Shown: positions 35,362 through 44,905, numbered from the stretch's first letter. The stretch: 64,000 nucleotides of DNA from Natronobacterium texcoconense (GCF_900104065.1 NZ_FNLC01000007.1:1-64000); one strand, 5' to 3'. The notes: generated from the sequence alone by a model not told the origin. Numbers and translations are program-made.

Positions 35362-37509
35362 GTGAACGGAATCGACGCGACCGATTACCACGATATCACT
35401 CACGCAGAAGAGCCTCGCCTCTCGCCGGGCGACGACCGCGTCGCGTTCGTGCGACGCGAACCCGACGACGAGGAGTCTTACACCGCGACGATCCACGCCG
35501 TCCCCGTCGGCGGCGACGAGCCGACCCAGTTTACCGTCAGCGAGGGCGTCGACGGCCAGCCTCGCTGGAGTCCGGACGGCGACAGACTCGCGTTCACCAG
35601 TACTCGTGGCGAAACCGATCGCCAGCAGCTATGGATTCTGCCAACGACCGGCGGCGAAGCCCGACGAATTACGGGCGTCGTCGGCGGCATCGCCGACCTC
35701 GAGTGGAGTCCGGACGGCTCGAAACTCCTCTTCACCCAGCAGGTCACTCCCGACGACCGCGAGCACGACCGCGATTACGCCGTCGATCCCGACTACGAAC
35801 CCGAGAAACCCGACCCGCGGGTCATCGACCGGATGATCTACCGCGCCGCGACGGAGTACTTCGACGGCCGCCGAAGCCACGTCTACGTCGTCGACGTCGA
35901 GCAAGCACTCGAGGCCGACGAGAGCACGCTCTTCGGGGACGACGGGGAGGAACTCGAGCGCGACTCCCACCCGATCACGCGGCTGACCGCCGGCGGCGTC
36001 GACTACGTCGGACCGACCTGGGGCGACGACGAGACGATCTACTACGCCGCCAAGGTTACCGAGGAGGACGAACACCCCGACGACTCGGACACGTACGAAC
36101 TGTACGAACACGACCTGGGAGCCGACGCGTCGGATGCCTCGGACGACGGCGAAACTCGAGAGCGCGACCACGTCACGGCGTTCACGGAGACGACGGGCTG
36201 GGTGGCGTCGCTCGAGGCGACGACGGACGGCCTCGTCGCGTTCACGTACACGCCCGAGGATAAGATGACGATGCGCCAGACCGAGATCCGGGTTCACGAC
36301 CGATCGGACGGGACGGAGGTCACGCCGACGGATCCGCTCGATCGGACCATCGGTGCCGGGAGCGGCTTCCAGTTCGATCCCGCCGGCGAGTCGCTCTACT
36401 TCGCGACGCCGGACGAAGGATCGCAGGTCCTCTGGTCGGTGCCGGCCGACGCGAGCGACGCCCCCACGAAAGTCCACGGCGACGGCGCTACCGTCGAAGC
36501 GTTCTCGGTCGGCGAGGACACCATCGCGTTCGCCCAGAGCGAGTGGGACCATCCCGGCGACATCTTCGTCTCGACCCGTGGCGGCAACGAGGTCCATCGG
36601 CTGACGCGGGTCAACGCCGATCTGCTCGCGGATCGGCCCGTCCGCCAGCCCGAGGAGATCCGGTTCGAGAACGACGGCACCGAGATCCAGGGGTGGATCC
36701 TGACGCCGCCGGAGTTCGACGCCGACGCGACCGACGAGGAGTACCCGCTGGTCGTCGAGATCCACGGCGGCCCCCACTCCCAGTGGACGACCGCGGGGAC
36801 GATGTGGCACGAGTTCCAGACGCTCGCGGCGGAAGGGTACGTCGTCTTCTGGTGTAACCCGCGTGGCTCGACCGGCTACGGTGAGGAGCACGCGATGGCG
36901 ATCGAACGCGACTGGGGCGACGTGACGCTCTCGGATGTGCTGGCAGGCGTCGAGGAAGTCTGTGAGCGCGACTACGTCGACGAGACCGAACAGTACGTCA
37001 CCGGCGGTAGCTTCGGCGGCTTCATGACCGCCTGGACGGTCTCTCACACCGACCGCTTCGAGGCCGCCGTCTCCCAGCGAGGCGTCTACGACCTCACGAG
37101 TTTCTACGGCTCGACGGACGCGTTCAAACTCGTCGAGGGCGACTTCGGCACCACACCCTGGGGCGAACCCGAATTCCTCTGGGAGCAGTCCCCCGCAGCC
37201 CACGTCGACGAGGTCGACACACCGACGCTGCTTCTCCACTCGGACCGAGACTACCGAACGCCCGCCAACACCGCCGAACTGTTCTACCTCGGCCTGCAGA
37301 AACACGGCGTCGACACCCGACTCGTCCGCTACCCACGCGAAGGCCACGAACTCTCTCGCTCGGGCGAACCCGGCCACGTCGTCGACCGCCTCGAGCGCAT
37401 CGTCCGCTGGTTCGACGGCTACTCCGAGTATACGGAGGATCCGCTGGCGCTCGAGCGCGACCGTGACGACGGTCTCTCGGCCGGTTCGGAGGACGCAGAC
37501 GAGGAGTGA
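35362..37509 (+). CDS. S9-family serine peptidase (acylaminoacyl-peptidase-like)
   Basis: A 715-residue prolyl-oligopeptidase-type enzyme. Residues about 15-400 form a beta propeller with repeated WSPDG motifs (RWSPDGDRLAF, EWSPDGSKLLF). The alpha/beta hydrolase domain has Ser550 in GGSFGGFM, an Asp in HSDRDYRTP (about 628-630) and His662 in REGHELSRSGEP. It cleaves short peptides in the cytoplasm; no signal peptide is present. The GTG at 35362 was chosen since upstream codons have non-haloarchaeal composition and CTTTTAGATA lies about 30 bases before it. Confidence 0.92.
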   Translation: MNGIDATDYHDITHAEEPRLSPGDDRVAFVRREPDDEESYTATIHAVPVGGDEPTQFTVSEGVDGQPRWSPDGDRLAFTSTRGETDRQQLWILPTTGGEARRITGVVGGIADLEWSPDGSKLLFTQQVTPDDREHDRDYAVDPDYEPEKPDPRVIDRMIYRAATEYFDGRRSHVYVVDVEQALEADESTLFGDDGEELERDSHPITRLTAGGVDYVGPTWGDDETIYYAAKVTEEDEHPDDSDTYELYEHDLGADASDASDDGETRERDHVTAFTETTGWVASLEATTDGLVAFTYTPEDKMTMRQTEIRVHDRSDGTEVTPTDPLDRTIGAGSGFQFDPAGESLYFATPDEGSQVLWSVPADASDAPTKVHGDGATVEAFSVGEDTIAFAQSEWDHPGDIFVSTRGGNEVHRLTRVNADLLADRPVRQPEEIRFENDGTEIQGWILTPPEFDADATDEEYPLVVEIHGGPHSQWTTAGTMWHEFQTLAAEGYVVFWCNPRGSTGYGEEHAMAIERDWGDVTLSDVLAGVEEVCERDYVDETEQYVTGGSFGGFMTAWTVSHTDRFEAAVSQRGVYDLTSFYGSTDAFKLVEGDFGTTPWGEPEFLWEQSPAAHVDEVDTPTLLLHSDRDYRTPANTAELFYLGLQKHGVDTRLVRYPREGHELSRSGEPGHVVDRLERIVRWFDGYSEYTEDPLALERDRDDGLSAGSEDADEE

Positions 37510-37583
37510 ACCGGTCGACTCTCGACCGGAAACGAAGGGGTTGCAGGGAACAGGTCTACGGCTGTGGCTCCGATAGGACGGGT

Positions 37584-37784
37584 ATGGATCGAAACGTCGG
37601 CGGAATCGACCGCCTCGTTCGGATCGTCGGCGGGTTCGCGCTGCTCGCGTTCGGCTACCGGAATCGAAATGATACTCTCGGAACACTTGCGTTCGTCGCC
37701 GGAAGCGACATTTTCGCGACGGCTGTGATTCAGCGGTGTCCGGTCAACGCACTCGTGGGTATCGATACCTGTTCGGACCCTTGA
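37584..37784 (+). CDS. DUF2892 small membrane protein
   Basis: A 66-residue protein starting MDRNVGGIDRLVRIVGGFAL, the DUF2892 pattern (N at the start, DR.VR...G). It ends with the conserved CPVNALVGIDTC. Two helices, about 10-26 and 34-50, are predicted. The same domain occurs next to or fused with rhodanese proteins in bacteria, but no rhodanese is adjacent here. Confidence 0.85.
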   Translation: MDRNVGGIDRLVRIVGGFALLAFGYRNRNDTLGTLAFVAGSDIFATAVIQRCPVNALVGIDTCSDP

Positions 37785-37870
37785 TGGCGAGAGGAAGCCG
37801 GCTATTTCGGACCGATTGGCAGATACTGGTCCGCTTCCGGTGGCTCTTCCACCTGTTTCCCCGCAAGAAT

Positions 37871-37902
37871 TATAAAATAGGCATCACTCGTGTCGAGTGA
37901 TG
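37871..37902 (+). promoter_or_regulatory. TATA box and palindrome covering a start codon
   Basis: TATAAAATAG at 37871-37880 lies 29 bases before the ATG at 37900. CATCACTCG (37882-37890) and CGAGTGATG (37894-37902) form a perfect 9-bp inverted repeat with TGT between. The second arm includes the start codon of the DUF4234 gene, so the operator would lie between TATA and the initiation site. Confidence 0.6.
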
Positions 37903-38226
37903 TCAGCGACCCAAGGAACCTTCGAAGAGCGAAGCACCGTTCTGGCAATCGTCCTCTCGATCGTCACCCTCGGACTCTACCTGGTGTACTGGCTCCACCA
38001 GGTCCACAAGCAGTTCGCCGCTGCCAAAGACGAGGAGTTCAACCCGATCGTTCGAACGATCGGGCTGTTCATCCCGATTTACAACCTGCTCGTGATGTGG
38101 CGTACCAGCTCCGACGCCGAGGAACTCCTGCCGAACGTCAGTTCCGTCGTTGTCTTCCTCACCTGGATCGTCTTCTTCCCGATCATGATGTATCTCGTCC
38201 AGAGCGGGATCAACGAACAGGCCTGA
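37900..38226 (+). CDS. DUF4234 membrane protein
   Basis: A 108-residue protein with three helices. The family pattern RSTVLAIVLSIVTLGLYLVYW (R..V...ILS..T.G.Y..YW) is clear, followed by HQVHKQF. DUF4234 proteins are membrane proteins of unknown role. GTG at 37897 immediately precedes the ATG; ATG is preferred because TATA spacing and the palindrome point to a leaderless start there. Confidence 0.85.
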   Translation: MSATQGTFEERSTVLAIVLSIVTLGLYLVYWLHQVHKQFAAAKDEEFNPIVRTIGLFIPIYNLLVMWRTSSDAEELLPNVSSVVVFLTWIVFFPIMMYLVQSGINEQA

Positions 38227-38287
38227 TCGGAGAGAACGGCCTAACGGCCAGAAACGACTGGTTTTTCGCGCCGATGAACTCTCTCGA

Positions 38288-38965
38288 TTACGTCGTCCGG
38301 AACGCCCGGTCGCCAGCGTCGCCGAGACCGGGAACGATGAAGCCGTCGTCGTCGAGTTTGTCGTCGATCGACACCGTCAGCAGGTCGGCCTCGGGGAACT
38401 CGTCGTCGACGCGCAGCAGGCCGTCCGGTGCCGAAACCGCGGAGAGGACGATCAGGTTCTCCGGTTCGACCGAGTTGTCCGTGATGTGATCCAGGACTGC
38501 ACACATCGTCGACCCCGTCGCGAGCATCGGGTCGGCGACGATGACGGTGTCGTCTTCGGTGATCTCGGGGAGTTTCACGTAGTCGATCGTGATCGGGAAC
38601 GAGCCATCTTCCTCGCGGCCGGCCTCCTCGTCGCGGCTCGCGCTGATGACGCCCTGTCGCGCGCGAGGGAACGCCTTCAGCAGTCCCTCGACGAACGGCG
38701 TCGCCGCGCGCAGGACGTTGATGATGACGACGTCGTCGAGGCCACGAACCTGCTCGCCCATCGTGGTCTCGAGTGGCGTCTCGATCTCGACGTACTCGGT
38801 CTCCATGCGGCCGTCGATAATCTCGTAGCCACAGATGCGCCCGAGCTTCACGAGTCCCTTGCGGAAGCTGACCTGTTCGGTTTCGACGTCTCGCAGCTGC
38901 GAGAGCGTGTGTTTCGCCAGTGCGTGCGTGACGAGATACGCGTCGTCCCGGTCTTCGATCGTCAT
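38288..38965 (-). CDS. upp: Uracil phosphoribosyltransferase
   Basis: A 225-residue salvage enzyme making UMP from uracil and PRPP. The PRPP loop is [16 protein letters not shown] near 135-150, and the uracil-binding end is [19 protein letters not shown]. The length fits archaeal Upp. The start MTIEDRDD was chosen over an upstream in-frame extension lacking family similarity. It is convergent with the DUF4234 gene and has a divergent neighbour at 39111. Confidence 0.95.
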   Translation of the reverse strand: MTIEDRDDAYLVTHALAKHTLSQLRDVETEQVSFRKGLVKLGRICGYEIIDGRMETEYVEIETPLETTMGEQVRGLDDVVIINVLRAATPFVEGLLKAFPRARQGVISASRDEEAGREEDGSFPITIDYVKLPEITEDDTVIVADPMLATGSTMCAVLDHITDNSVEPENLIVLSAVSAPDGLLRVDDEFPEADLLTVSIDDKLDDDGFIVPGLGDAGDRAFRTT

Positions 38966-39110
38966 ACTCGTACTGGCTCGCGCCGGGTAGTTGACGGTAT
39001 CGGATCGCTCACGAGCGTGCGAGACGTGATGACAGTCGCCCTGGGCCCCACCCACGCACGATCGGCGGAGAAGTTTATGACGGTCCACGCCATACTACCG
39101 CGTCAATCGA

Positions 39111-39848
39111 ATGGAAGAGAGCATCTCGGGGTTCAAAGTTCGCGGTGACTGGGGCGACGTCGTCGAACACGGCGAACGCATCTCCCGTGCGCTGCGGGAC
39201 GCCGGCGTCGGCTCGAGCGACGAGTCCGCCGACACCGACGCCGACGAGAACTTCACGGGTGCGCTCGAGGAGTGGGAGGAGTGGCGTCCCAAGGCCCACG
39301 AAACCCTCGATGCCGACGTCAGTGAGAAGACGGCTGACCAGGCAAGCGTCGAGGAAGGGAAAGGCGAGAAAGCAGGGAAAGAGCCCGACGAAGACATCAA
39401 GACCGCCGGCGAGAAGCTCTCGGAGTCGTACGAACAGCTCGAGGAGGACGACGCCGAGGCCGCGGTCGACAACTGGAAGGAGTCGATCGATTACGTCGCG
39501 CGCGCGGCAGATTCTGCCAGCCGCAAGGCGTTGCGACGGGTCGAGGACACGGTCTACCAGAACGTGATGACACAGCTCGCACCCTATTATTTCGACAACG
39601 CGCTCGTCAGTGCGAACATCCAGCAGTCCGCGCGCGGGAACGACGACGCCGAACGATTCGTCTTCGAGGTCAACGTCAACGACGACGACCTGAAAGACGA
39701 GGTCTCGGATCGGCTGGCCGAACTCGACGAGGAGGTCGACCGCTGGCACGTCGAAGTCGAGAAAGACACCGATGCGGCAGAAGCGATCGAGGGTGCCGAG
39801 CCGCCGCCGGAGCCAGAAGACGACGAGCCGAAGTCGACGACGAACTGA
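39111..39848 (+). CDS. Haloarchaeal DUF5828-like protein
   Basis: A 245-residue highly acidic soluble protein. It begins MEESISGFKVRGDWGDVVEHGERI. The central part (60-120) is charged and probably helical, followed by ADSASRKALRRVEDTVYQNVMTQLAPYYFDN and a C-terminal alpha/beta segment. I associate it with DUF5828, a haloarchaeal family of unknown function. The last 25 residues are low complexity (Pro, Glu, Asp). Confidence 0.78.
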   Translation: MEESISGFKVRGDWGDVVEHGERISRALRDAGVGSSDESADTDADENFTGALEEWEEWRPKAHETLDADVSEKTADQASVEEGKGEKAGKEPDEDIKTAGEKLSESYEQLEEDDAEAAVDNWKESIDYVARAADSASRKALRRVEDTVYQNVMTQLAPYYFDNALVSANIQQSARGNDDAERFVFEVNVNDDDLKDEVSDRLAELDEEVDRWHVEVEKDTDAAEAIEGAEPPPEPEDDEPKSTTN

Positions 39849-39915
39849 TATCGCCGGCGAAACTGTTCGAAGATCGGTTGTCCCCGAGACGACCGACCGC
39901 TGCCCGACAGTCTAT

Positions 39916-40914
39916 TTAGTCCGCCGTCCCCTGCTGGCGCCCTTCGGCACCGCCGATGCCGGGGACGGCCACCCGCCGTTCGACGTAGCTCATCAGATCC
40001 GTCGCCGAGAGGACGATCCCCAGGTAGACGAGCGCGAGCAGCGTGAAGATCGGCGTGTACTCGAACGTCGAGGACGCGATCCGGCTGGCCCGGTAGTAGA
40101 GTTCGGGCACCGTGATAAATCCGGCCAGCGAGGAGTACTTGATGAGGTAGACCAGTTCGTTCGTCCACGCCGGAATCGCGTACCGTAGCGTCTGTGGCAA
40201 GACGACGTGGCGGATTCCCTCGAGTTTCGAGAGCCCGATAGCGCGCGCGGCGGTTAGCTGCCCCTCGTCGACGCTCTCGAGAGCGCCGCGGATGTACTCG
40301 GCTTGGTACGCCGAGCCGTTGATGGTGAAACCGATGATGGCGATCCAGAAGGCGTAGTCGGGGACAGCGCCGCTGCCGACGACCGCCATGTCGTTGAGCG
40401 GGACCGCCAGGTACGGCGTGTAGAAGAGGACGAACAGCTGCGCCAGCAGCGGCGTCCCGCGGATCAGTTCCGTGTAAATGAGCGAGATCCAGCGGAACGG
40501 CCCACCGTAGACCCGGAGCACCGCCATCGGGACGGCGATGAAGAAGCCGAAAACGATGGCGACAGTCGTCAGGACGACGGTGTACCACGCACCGGTCGCC
40601 AGTGCAGGACCGATCTCGATCGCGAGAGCGACCCCGTCGACGAGCGAGGCGAGCCAGTCGACCGGGAGACGGACGGGTCCGAGCGCGATCACAGACCCCT
40701 CGAGTGTCGCAGCGACGTTCTCGACGGGCTCCGGCGAGAGGAACGGCTCGCCAGCTCCGGGACCGACGCCCCAGCGCGCGAGCACGAAGTCGTAGAGCCA
40801 GCGAAAGAGGAGCCAGGCCCAGAACGCGGCCAGCACCGCAAGCAGGAGCCGCCGCTCGAGGCTGACGTTCGCGGCACGAAGGCGCTCGAGGGCGGTGCCT
40901 TTCGAGACGCTCAT
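39916..40914 (-). CDS. Polar amino-acid ABC transporter permease 2
   Basis: A 332-residue permease of the HisMQ/GlnP class. The HisM-type segment YTELIRGTPLLAQLFVLFY and the EAA loop AARAIGLSKLEGIRHVVLPQ are present. An N-terminal extension of about 75 residues holds one extra helix (LLLAVLAAFWAWLLFRWLYDF). It is last in the four-gene operon, 42 bases after the ATPase gene, and probably forms a heteromeric channel with the permease at 41733. Confidence 0.9.
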   Translation of the reverse strand: MSVSKGTALERLRAANVSLERRLLLAVLAAFWAWLLFRWLYDFVLARWGVGPGAGEPFLSPEPVENVAATLEGSVIALGPVRLPVDWLASLVDGVALAIEIGPALATGAWYTVVLTTVAIVFGFFIAVPMAVLRVYGGPFRWISLIYTELIRGTPLLAQLFVLFYTPYLAVPLNDMAVVGSGAVPDYAFWIAIIGFTINGSAYQAEYIRGALESVDEGQLTAARAIGLSKLEGIRHVVLPQTLRYAIPAWTNELVYLIKYSSLAGFITVPELYYRASRIASSTFEYTPIFTLLALVYLGIVLSATDLMSYVERRVAVPGIGGAEGRQQGTAD

Positions 40915-40956
40915 CCTCGCGCGGTCACCTCCGTCTCCCTGGTCTCGCCGTCGGCG

Positions 40957-41736
40957 CTAATCATGGCGGATGCTCTCGAAGAATCGCTTCGTTCGCTCCT
41001 CCTTCGGGTCGTCGAACATTCGGTCCGGCGGCCCGCGTTCGACGATCTCGCCGCTCTCGAGGAACGAGATGCTCGAGGCCGCTCCACGAGCGAAGCGCAT
41101 CTCGTGGGTGACGACGACCATCGTCATCCCGTCTTCGACGAGTTCGCGCATAACCGCGAGCACCTCGTTGCTGAGTTCGGGGTCTAACGCGCTCGTCGGC
41201 TCGTCGAACAGCATGACCTCGGGGTCCATCGCGAGCGCGCGGGCAATGCCGACGCGCTGTTTCTGCCCGCCCGACAGCTGTGCCGGGTAGGAGTCGGCCT
41301 GATCCGCCAGCCCGACACGTGCGAGTTCGGCGTCCGCGCGCTCGCGGGCCTCTGTTTCATCCATTCCACGGACCTTTCGCAGGCCGAGCGTGACGTTCTT
41401 GCGCGCGGTGAGATGGGCGAAGAGGTTGATGTCCTGGAACACCATCCCGATCTGCTGGCGGATCTCGTTCGGGTTATTCTCGCCGGTGACCTCGAGATCA
41501 CCGAGATAGATATCCCCTTCGTCGACCTCCGTTAACCGGTTGAGACACCGCAACAGCGTCGACTTGCCGCTGCCGCTCGGCCCGACGAGCACCTCGACGT
41601 CGCCCCGCTCGATCTCGAGGGAGATACCCCGGAGAACGCGCTCGGTTCCGTAGGACTTGTGGACGTCCTCGAGTCGCAACAGTGGCTCGGTTCGATGCTC
41701 CGTGTCGGTCGGCTCTGTCGTCTCGGTGTCTGTCAC
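40957..41736 (-). CDS. Polar amino-acid ABC transporter ATPase (GlnQ-like)
   Basis: A 259-residue ABC ATPase with Walker A GPSGSGKST (about 53-61), signature LSGGQKQRVGIARALA, Walker B EVMLFDEPTSALDPE and switch His in VTHEM. It powers the import system formed with the two permeases and the binding protein. It overlaps the upstream permease gene by 4 bases. Confidence 0.94.
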   Translation of the reverse strand: MTDTETTEPTDTEHRTEPLLRLEDVHKSYGTERVLRGISLEIERGDVEVLVGPSGSGKSTLLRCLNRLTEVDEGDIYLGDLEVTGENNPNEIRQQIGMVFQDINLFAHLTARKNVTLGLRKVRGMDETEARERADAELARVGLADQADSYPAQLSGGQKQRVGIARALAMDPEVMLFDEPTSALDPELSNEVLAVMRELVEDGMTMVVVTHEMRFARGAASSISFLESGEIVERGPPDRMFDDPKEERTKRFFESIRHD

Positions 41737-42584
41737 GCTGTCTCACCTGGTATCGCGAACTTGTGGCTCAGATAGTCGAGCAGTCGATTCGTGCCGAAGG
41801 TCAGTACGAAGTAGATCAGGCTGATGAAGACGATCACTTCCAGTACGGCCGTCGTCTCCTGAATGAACAGGTCGTGGCTGCGCTTGAGCAACTCCCCGAG
41901 GCCGATCGCGAACGCAATCGACGTGTCTTTCAGCACGATGGTGAACTCGTTTTGAAACCCGGGAACGCTCCGGCGCATCGCCTGAGGTACCATCACGTGA
42001 CGAATCGCCTCGAGGCGGCTCATCCCGATCGAGCGCGCAGCCTCCATCTGTCCGTCGTCGATGCTCTGGAGCGCGCCACGGAAGATCTGGGACTGGTAGG
42101 CGGCGCTGCGGAGCCCGAGTGCGAGCGTCGCCGCGATGAACGCCTCTGGGACGTCCGTCGGAACGGTAAACGGCGTCGGACCGAGCAGCGACTCGATTCC
42201 CCCGAGCGTCCAGTCTATCCCAGTCAGAAGCGGACCGATCGGGATGACGAAGTACATGTAAATCATGATCACGAGAATCGGCGTCCCACGCAGCAGGACG
42301 CCGACCTTCCTGACGAACGCCTGCGAGTAGCCCGATCCGTAGACCTCGATCGCTCCCGCCGGGAAGCCGGCGAGAAAGCCGAGGAAAATACTCGTCAGCG
42401 TCAGGGCTACCGTGATCGCTGCTCCCCACAGCAAGTAGTCGGCGTTTCGAACGACGAACTCCCAGTCCTCGGGGCTCCCAATCTGGAGCGGCGCGGCCGC
42501 TGTCGAGAGCAGCGACGGATCGACCGACGTCGACAGCGCGGCCGCCGTGACGGTCACAGACGACGCGACGAACTCACCTACCAT
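41733..42584 (-). CDS. Polar amino-acid ABC transporter permease 1
   Basis: A 283-residue permease. The HisM-type FVRKVGVLLRGTPILVIMIY and EAA loop AARSIGMSRLEAIRHVMVPQ are conserved. A hydrophobic N-terminal stretch (10-30) may be an extra helix or uncleaved signal. It follows the binding protein by 11 bases and overlaps the ATPase gene. Confidence 0.92.
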   Translation of the reverse strand: MVGEFVASSVTVTAAALSTSVDPSLLSTAAAPLQIGSPEDWEFVVRNADYLLWGAAITVALTLTSIFLGFLAGFPAGAIEVYGSGYSQAFVRKVGVLLRGTPILVIMIYMYFVIPIGPLLTGIDWTLGGIESLLGPTPFTVPTDVPEAFIAATLALGLRSAAYQSQIFRGALQSIDDGQMEAARSIGMSRLEAIRHVMVPQAMRRSVPGFQNEFTIVLKDTSIAFAIGLGELLKRSHDLFIQETTAVLEVIVFISLIYFVLTFGTNRLLDYLSHKFAIPGETA

Positions 42585-42595
42585 GTCGCCTCAGG

Positions 42596-43447
42596 TTACT
42601 CGTCGAACCACTCCTGGGTGATCTCGTCGTACTCGCTGCTCTCCTGGACGGCTTCGATGCCCTCGCTGAGCGCCTGCTGGAGGTCGTCGTCCTCCTGTCG
42701 GACGCCGAAGCCGTACTCTTCGCCGGTCTCGAACGTGAACGCGATCTCGACGTCGCGGTCGGCCGCGAACGACTCGGCGACCGGTTCGTCGATGACGATC
42801 GCGTCGAGGGTGCCGCGCTCGAGTTCTTCGACCGCGAGCACGTAGTTGTCGTAGGAGTCGTAGTCGCCGTCGTCGATCAGCCCCTCCGCGATCAGTTCGT
42901 CCTCGACGATCCCCTCGCCAGTCGTCCCCGACTGCGCACCGACGTTGTGACCCTCGAGATCCTCGAGTTCGTCGGGCTGGACGTCGCCGCCCTCCTGGAC
43001 GAGCACCGTCTGGTCGGCGCTGTAGTAGGGATCGCTGAACGCGATCGTCTCCTGTCGGTCCTCGGTGATCGTCATCGCCGCAGCGATGACGTCGATGTTC
43101 TCGTTCTCGAGAGACGGGATCAGGCCGTCGAACTCGATCTCCTGCCAGTCGGCGAGTTCGTACTCGGTCTCGTCGACGACTGCCTCGAGGAGGTCGATGT
43201 CGAACCCGACGAGTTCGCCGTCGATGACCATCTCGAACGGCTCGAAGCCGGGTGCCGTTCCCGCGACGATCTCGTTTTCGTCGTCACCAGCCCCATCATC
43301 GTCGTCGGCTCCGGTCTCGTCGTCATCGTCGCCGTCGTCGGCGTCCTCGAGACAGCCGGCAAATCCAGTGAGGGAGATGCCAGCGATCCCCGCGCCCGTC
43401 GCTTTCAGATACGATCTCCGATCGAACGATTCGCGTTTCTCCACCAT
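42596..43447 (-). CDS. Polar amino-acid ABC binding lipoprotein (family 3)
   Basis: A 283-residue substrate-binding protein. A Tat signal (DRRSYLKATGAGIAGISLTG) runs to the lipobox FAGC (C31), followed by an Asp/Gly-rich linker. The family-3 fold shows GFEPFEMVIDGELVGFDIDL and ENIDVIAAAMTITEDRQETI, where the aspartate and arginine typically contact the amino-acid ligand. It is the first gene of the operon. Its promoter region contains copy D of the 88-bp repeat about 115 bases upstream. Confidence 0.93.
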   Translation of the reverse strand: MVEKRESFDRRSYLKATGAGIAGISLTGFAGCLEDADDGDDDDETGADDDDGAGDDENEIVAGTAPGFEPFEMVIDGELVGFDIDLLEAVVDETEYELADWQEIEFDGLIPSLENENIDVIAAAMTITEDRQETIAFSDPYYSADQTVLVQEGGDVQPDELEDLEGHNVGAQSGTTGEGIVEDELIAEGLIDDGDYDSYDNYVLAVEELERGTLDAIVIDEPVAESFAADRDVEIAFTFETGEEYGFGVRQEDDDLQQALSEGIEAVQESSEYDEITQEWFDE

Positions 43448-43562
43448 AGCTCTACGTAGTAGTACCCCGGGCCCGGCTTAGATGTTAAGGTTTTACACCG
43501 AGGCGCAATTTCAGGCATCCTCGCCCGGTCGCGTACACTGTTCGACTCCTTCCGAATGGTAA

Positions 43563-43650
43563 CTGGTACCGTTCCAAGCGTCGACTGCTGAGTCGAATCG
43601 ACCCACACCGCTGGATTCGACCTAGCAGTTCAGGCTTGGACCGCCACCGG
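43563..43650 (+). repeat. 88-bp palindromic element, copy D
   Basis: It begins CTGGTACCGTTCCAAGC and ends GGACCGCCACCGG, the same boundaries as the other copies but with CTGG and CCGG in place of CTAG. The inner arms CTGCTGAGTCGAATC and GATTCGACCTAGCAG pair with two mismatches around a 14-base loop. It lies between the divergent amino-acid transporter and phosphate permease genes. Confidence 0.85.
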
Positions 43651-43714
43651 CCCCGACTGACCGCGATCGCAGGCCGGCACACACTTGTACCACCCGCCAG
43701 TAGCCCCCTCGTAG

Positions 43715-44905
43715 ATGGTCGAGATCGCGACGATCGCGACGTTCCTGATTGCTGCACTCGCCAGCCTCTTTATGGCCTGGGCGATCGGGGCTGGCTCGAG
43801 CGGATCGACGCCGTTTGCACCTGCCGTCGGTGCGAACGCGATTTCGGTGATGCGTGCCGGCTTCCTCGTCGGGATTCTCGGTTTCGCCGGTGCAGTCCTG
43901 CAGGGTGCGAACGTCTCCGAGGCAGTCGGTACCGAACTGATCGGCGGCGTCGTCCTTTCGCCGAGCGCCGCGACGATCGCGCTGATTATCGCTGCCGGAC
44001 TGGTCGCGATCGGCGTCTTCGCGGGGTATCCCATCGCGACGGCGTTTACCGTGACAGGCGCGGTCATCGGCGTCGGGCTCGCCATGGGTGGCGATCCCGC
44101 CTGGCCGAAGTACATCGAGATCGCGACGCTGTGGATTCTGACGCCGTTCGTCGGCGGCGGCCTCGCGTACGGGATCGCCCGCCTGCTGCGTGCCGAACCG
44201 ATCGCCGAAGAATCACTGATCGTCCTGCTTGCCGCATTCGTCGGCACCATCGTCGCCAACATCGAGTTCGCCGTCCTCGGACAGGGCGAGGCCGACGGCG
44301 CGTCGATCGCCCAGGCCTCGAGCGGCCCGATTCCGGGGCCGGAGATCGTCGGCGTCGTCGTCGCGACGATCGTGATGGCGCTGCTCTGGGCGCTCGTGGT
44401 CGGCTACGACCTGCGAAATGGCATCGAACACGGCGAACGACACTTCTTGCTCGTGCTCGGCGGACTCGTCGCCTTCTCCGCGGGTGGCAGTCAGGTCGGT
44501 CTCGCGATCGGCCCGCTGATCCCGCTGTCGGGTGACGTTGGCCTCCCGCTGCTCGCGTTGCTCGTCGGTGGCGGCTTCGGTCTCCTACTTGGCTCCTGGA
44601 CGGGCGCACCGCGGATGATCAAGGCGATCTCGCAGGACTACTCCTCGCTCGGTCCGCGCCGCTCGATCGCGGCGCTCATCCCCTCGTTCATCATCGCACA
44701 GACGGCCGTCCTCTACGGCATTCCGGTCTCGTTCAACGAAATTATCGTCAGCGCGATCATCGGGAGCGGCTACGCCGCGGCCTCCGGTTCCGGTGGCGTC
44801 AGCGGCCGCAAGATGCTGTTTACCGTCCTCGCCTGGATTGCGTCGCTGGTCGGGTCGGTCGTCATCTCCTACGTCGGCTTCAGTGCGTTCGACTTCGTGT
44901 TTTGA
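43715..44905 (+). CDS. Inorganic phosphate transporter, PiT family
   Basis: A 396-residue membrane protein with about eleven helices. The PiT signature is present in both halves: FAPAVGANAISVM with FAGAVLQG near the N-terminus, and SGSGGVSGRKMLFTVLAW near the C-terminus. The family imports phosphate using a sodium or proton gradient. No PhoU gene follows, unlike many PiT loci. Sulfate transport is possible for some relatives. Confidence 0.88.
   Translation: MVEIATIATFLIAALASLFMAWAIGAGSSGSTPFAPAVGANAISVMRAGFLVGILGFAGAVLQGANVSEAVGTELIGGVVLSPSAATIALIIAAGLVAIGVFAGYPIATAFTVTGAVIGVGLAMGGDPAWPKYIEIATLWILTPFVGGGLAYGIARLLRAEPIAEESLIVLLAAFVGTIVANIEFAVLGQGEADGASIAQASSGPIPGPEIVGVVVATIVMALLWALVVGYDLRNGIEHGERHFLLVLGGLVAFSAGGSQVGLAIGPLIPLSGDVGLPLLALLVGGGFGLLLGSWTGAPRMIKAISQDYSSLGPRRSIAALIPSFIIAQTAVLYGIPVSFNEIIVSAIIGSGYAAASGSGGVSGRKMLFTVLAWIASLVGSVVISYVGFSAFDFVF

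Noticed and set aside
35629-37686. Long minus-strand open frame opposite the S9 peptidase
   Set aside because: It covers the same bases as a peptidase with intact catalytic residues. The antisense product has no recognisable features.
40303-41187. 294-codon plus-strand frame across the amino-acid permease and ATPase genes
   Set aside because: It spans the junction of two conserved minus-strand genes and encodes only Arg/Asp-rich low-complexity sequence.
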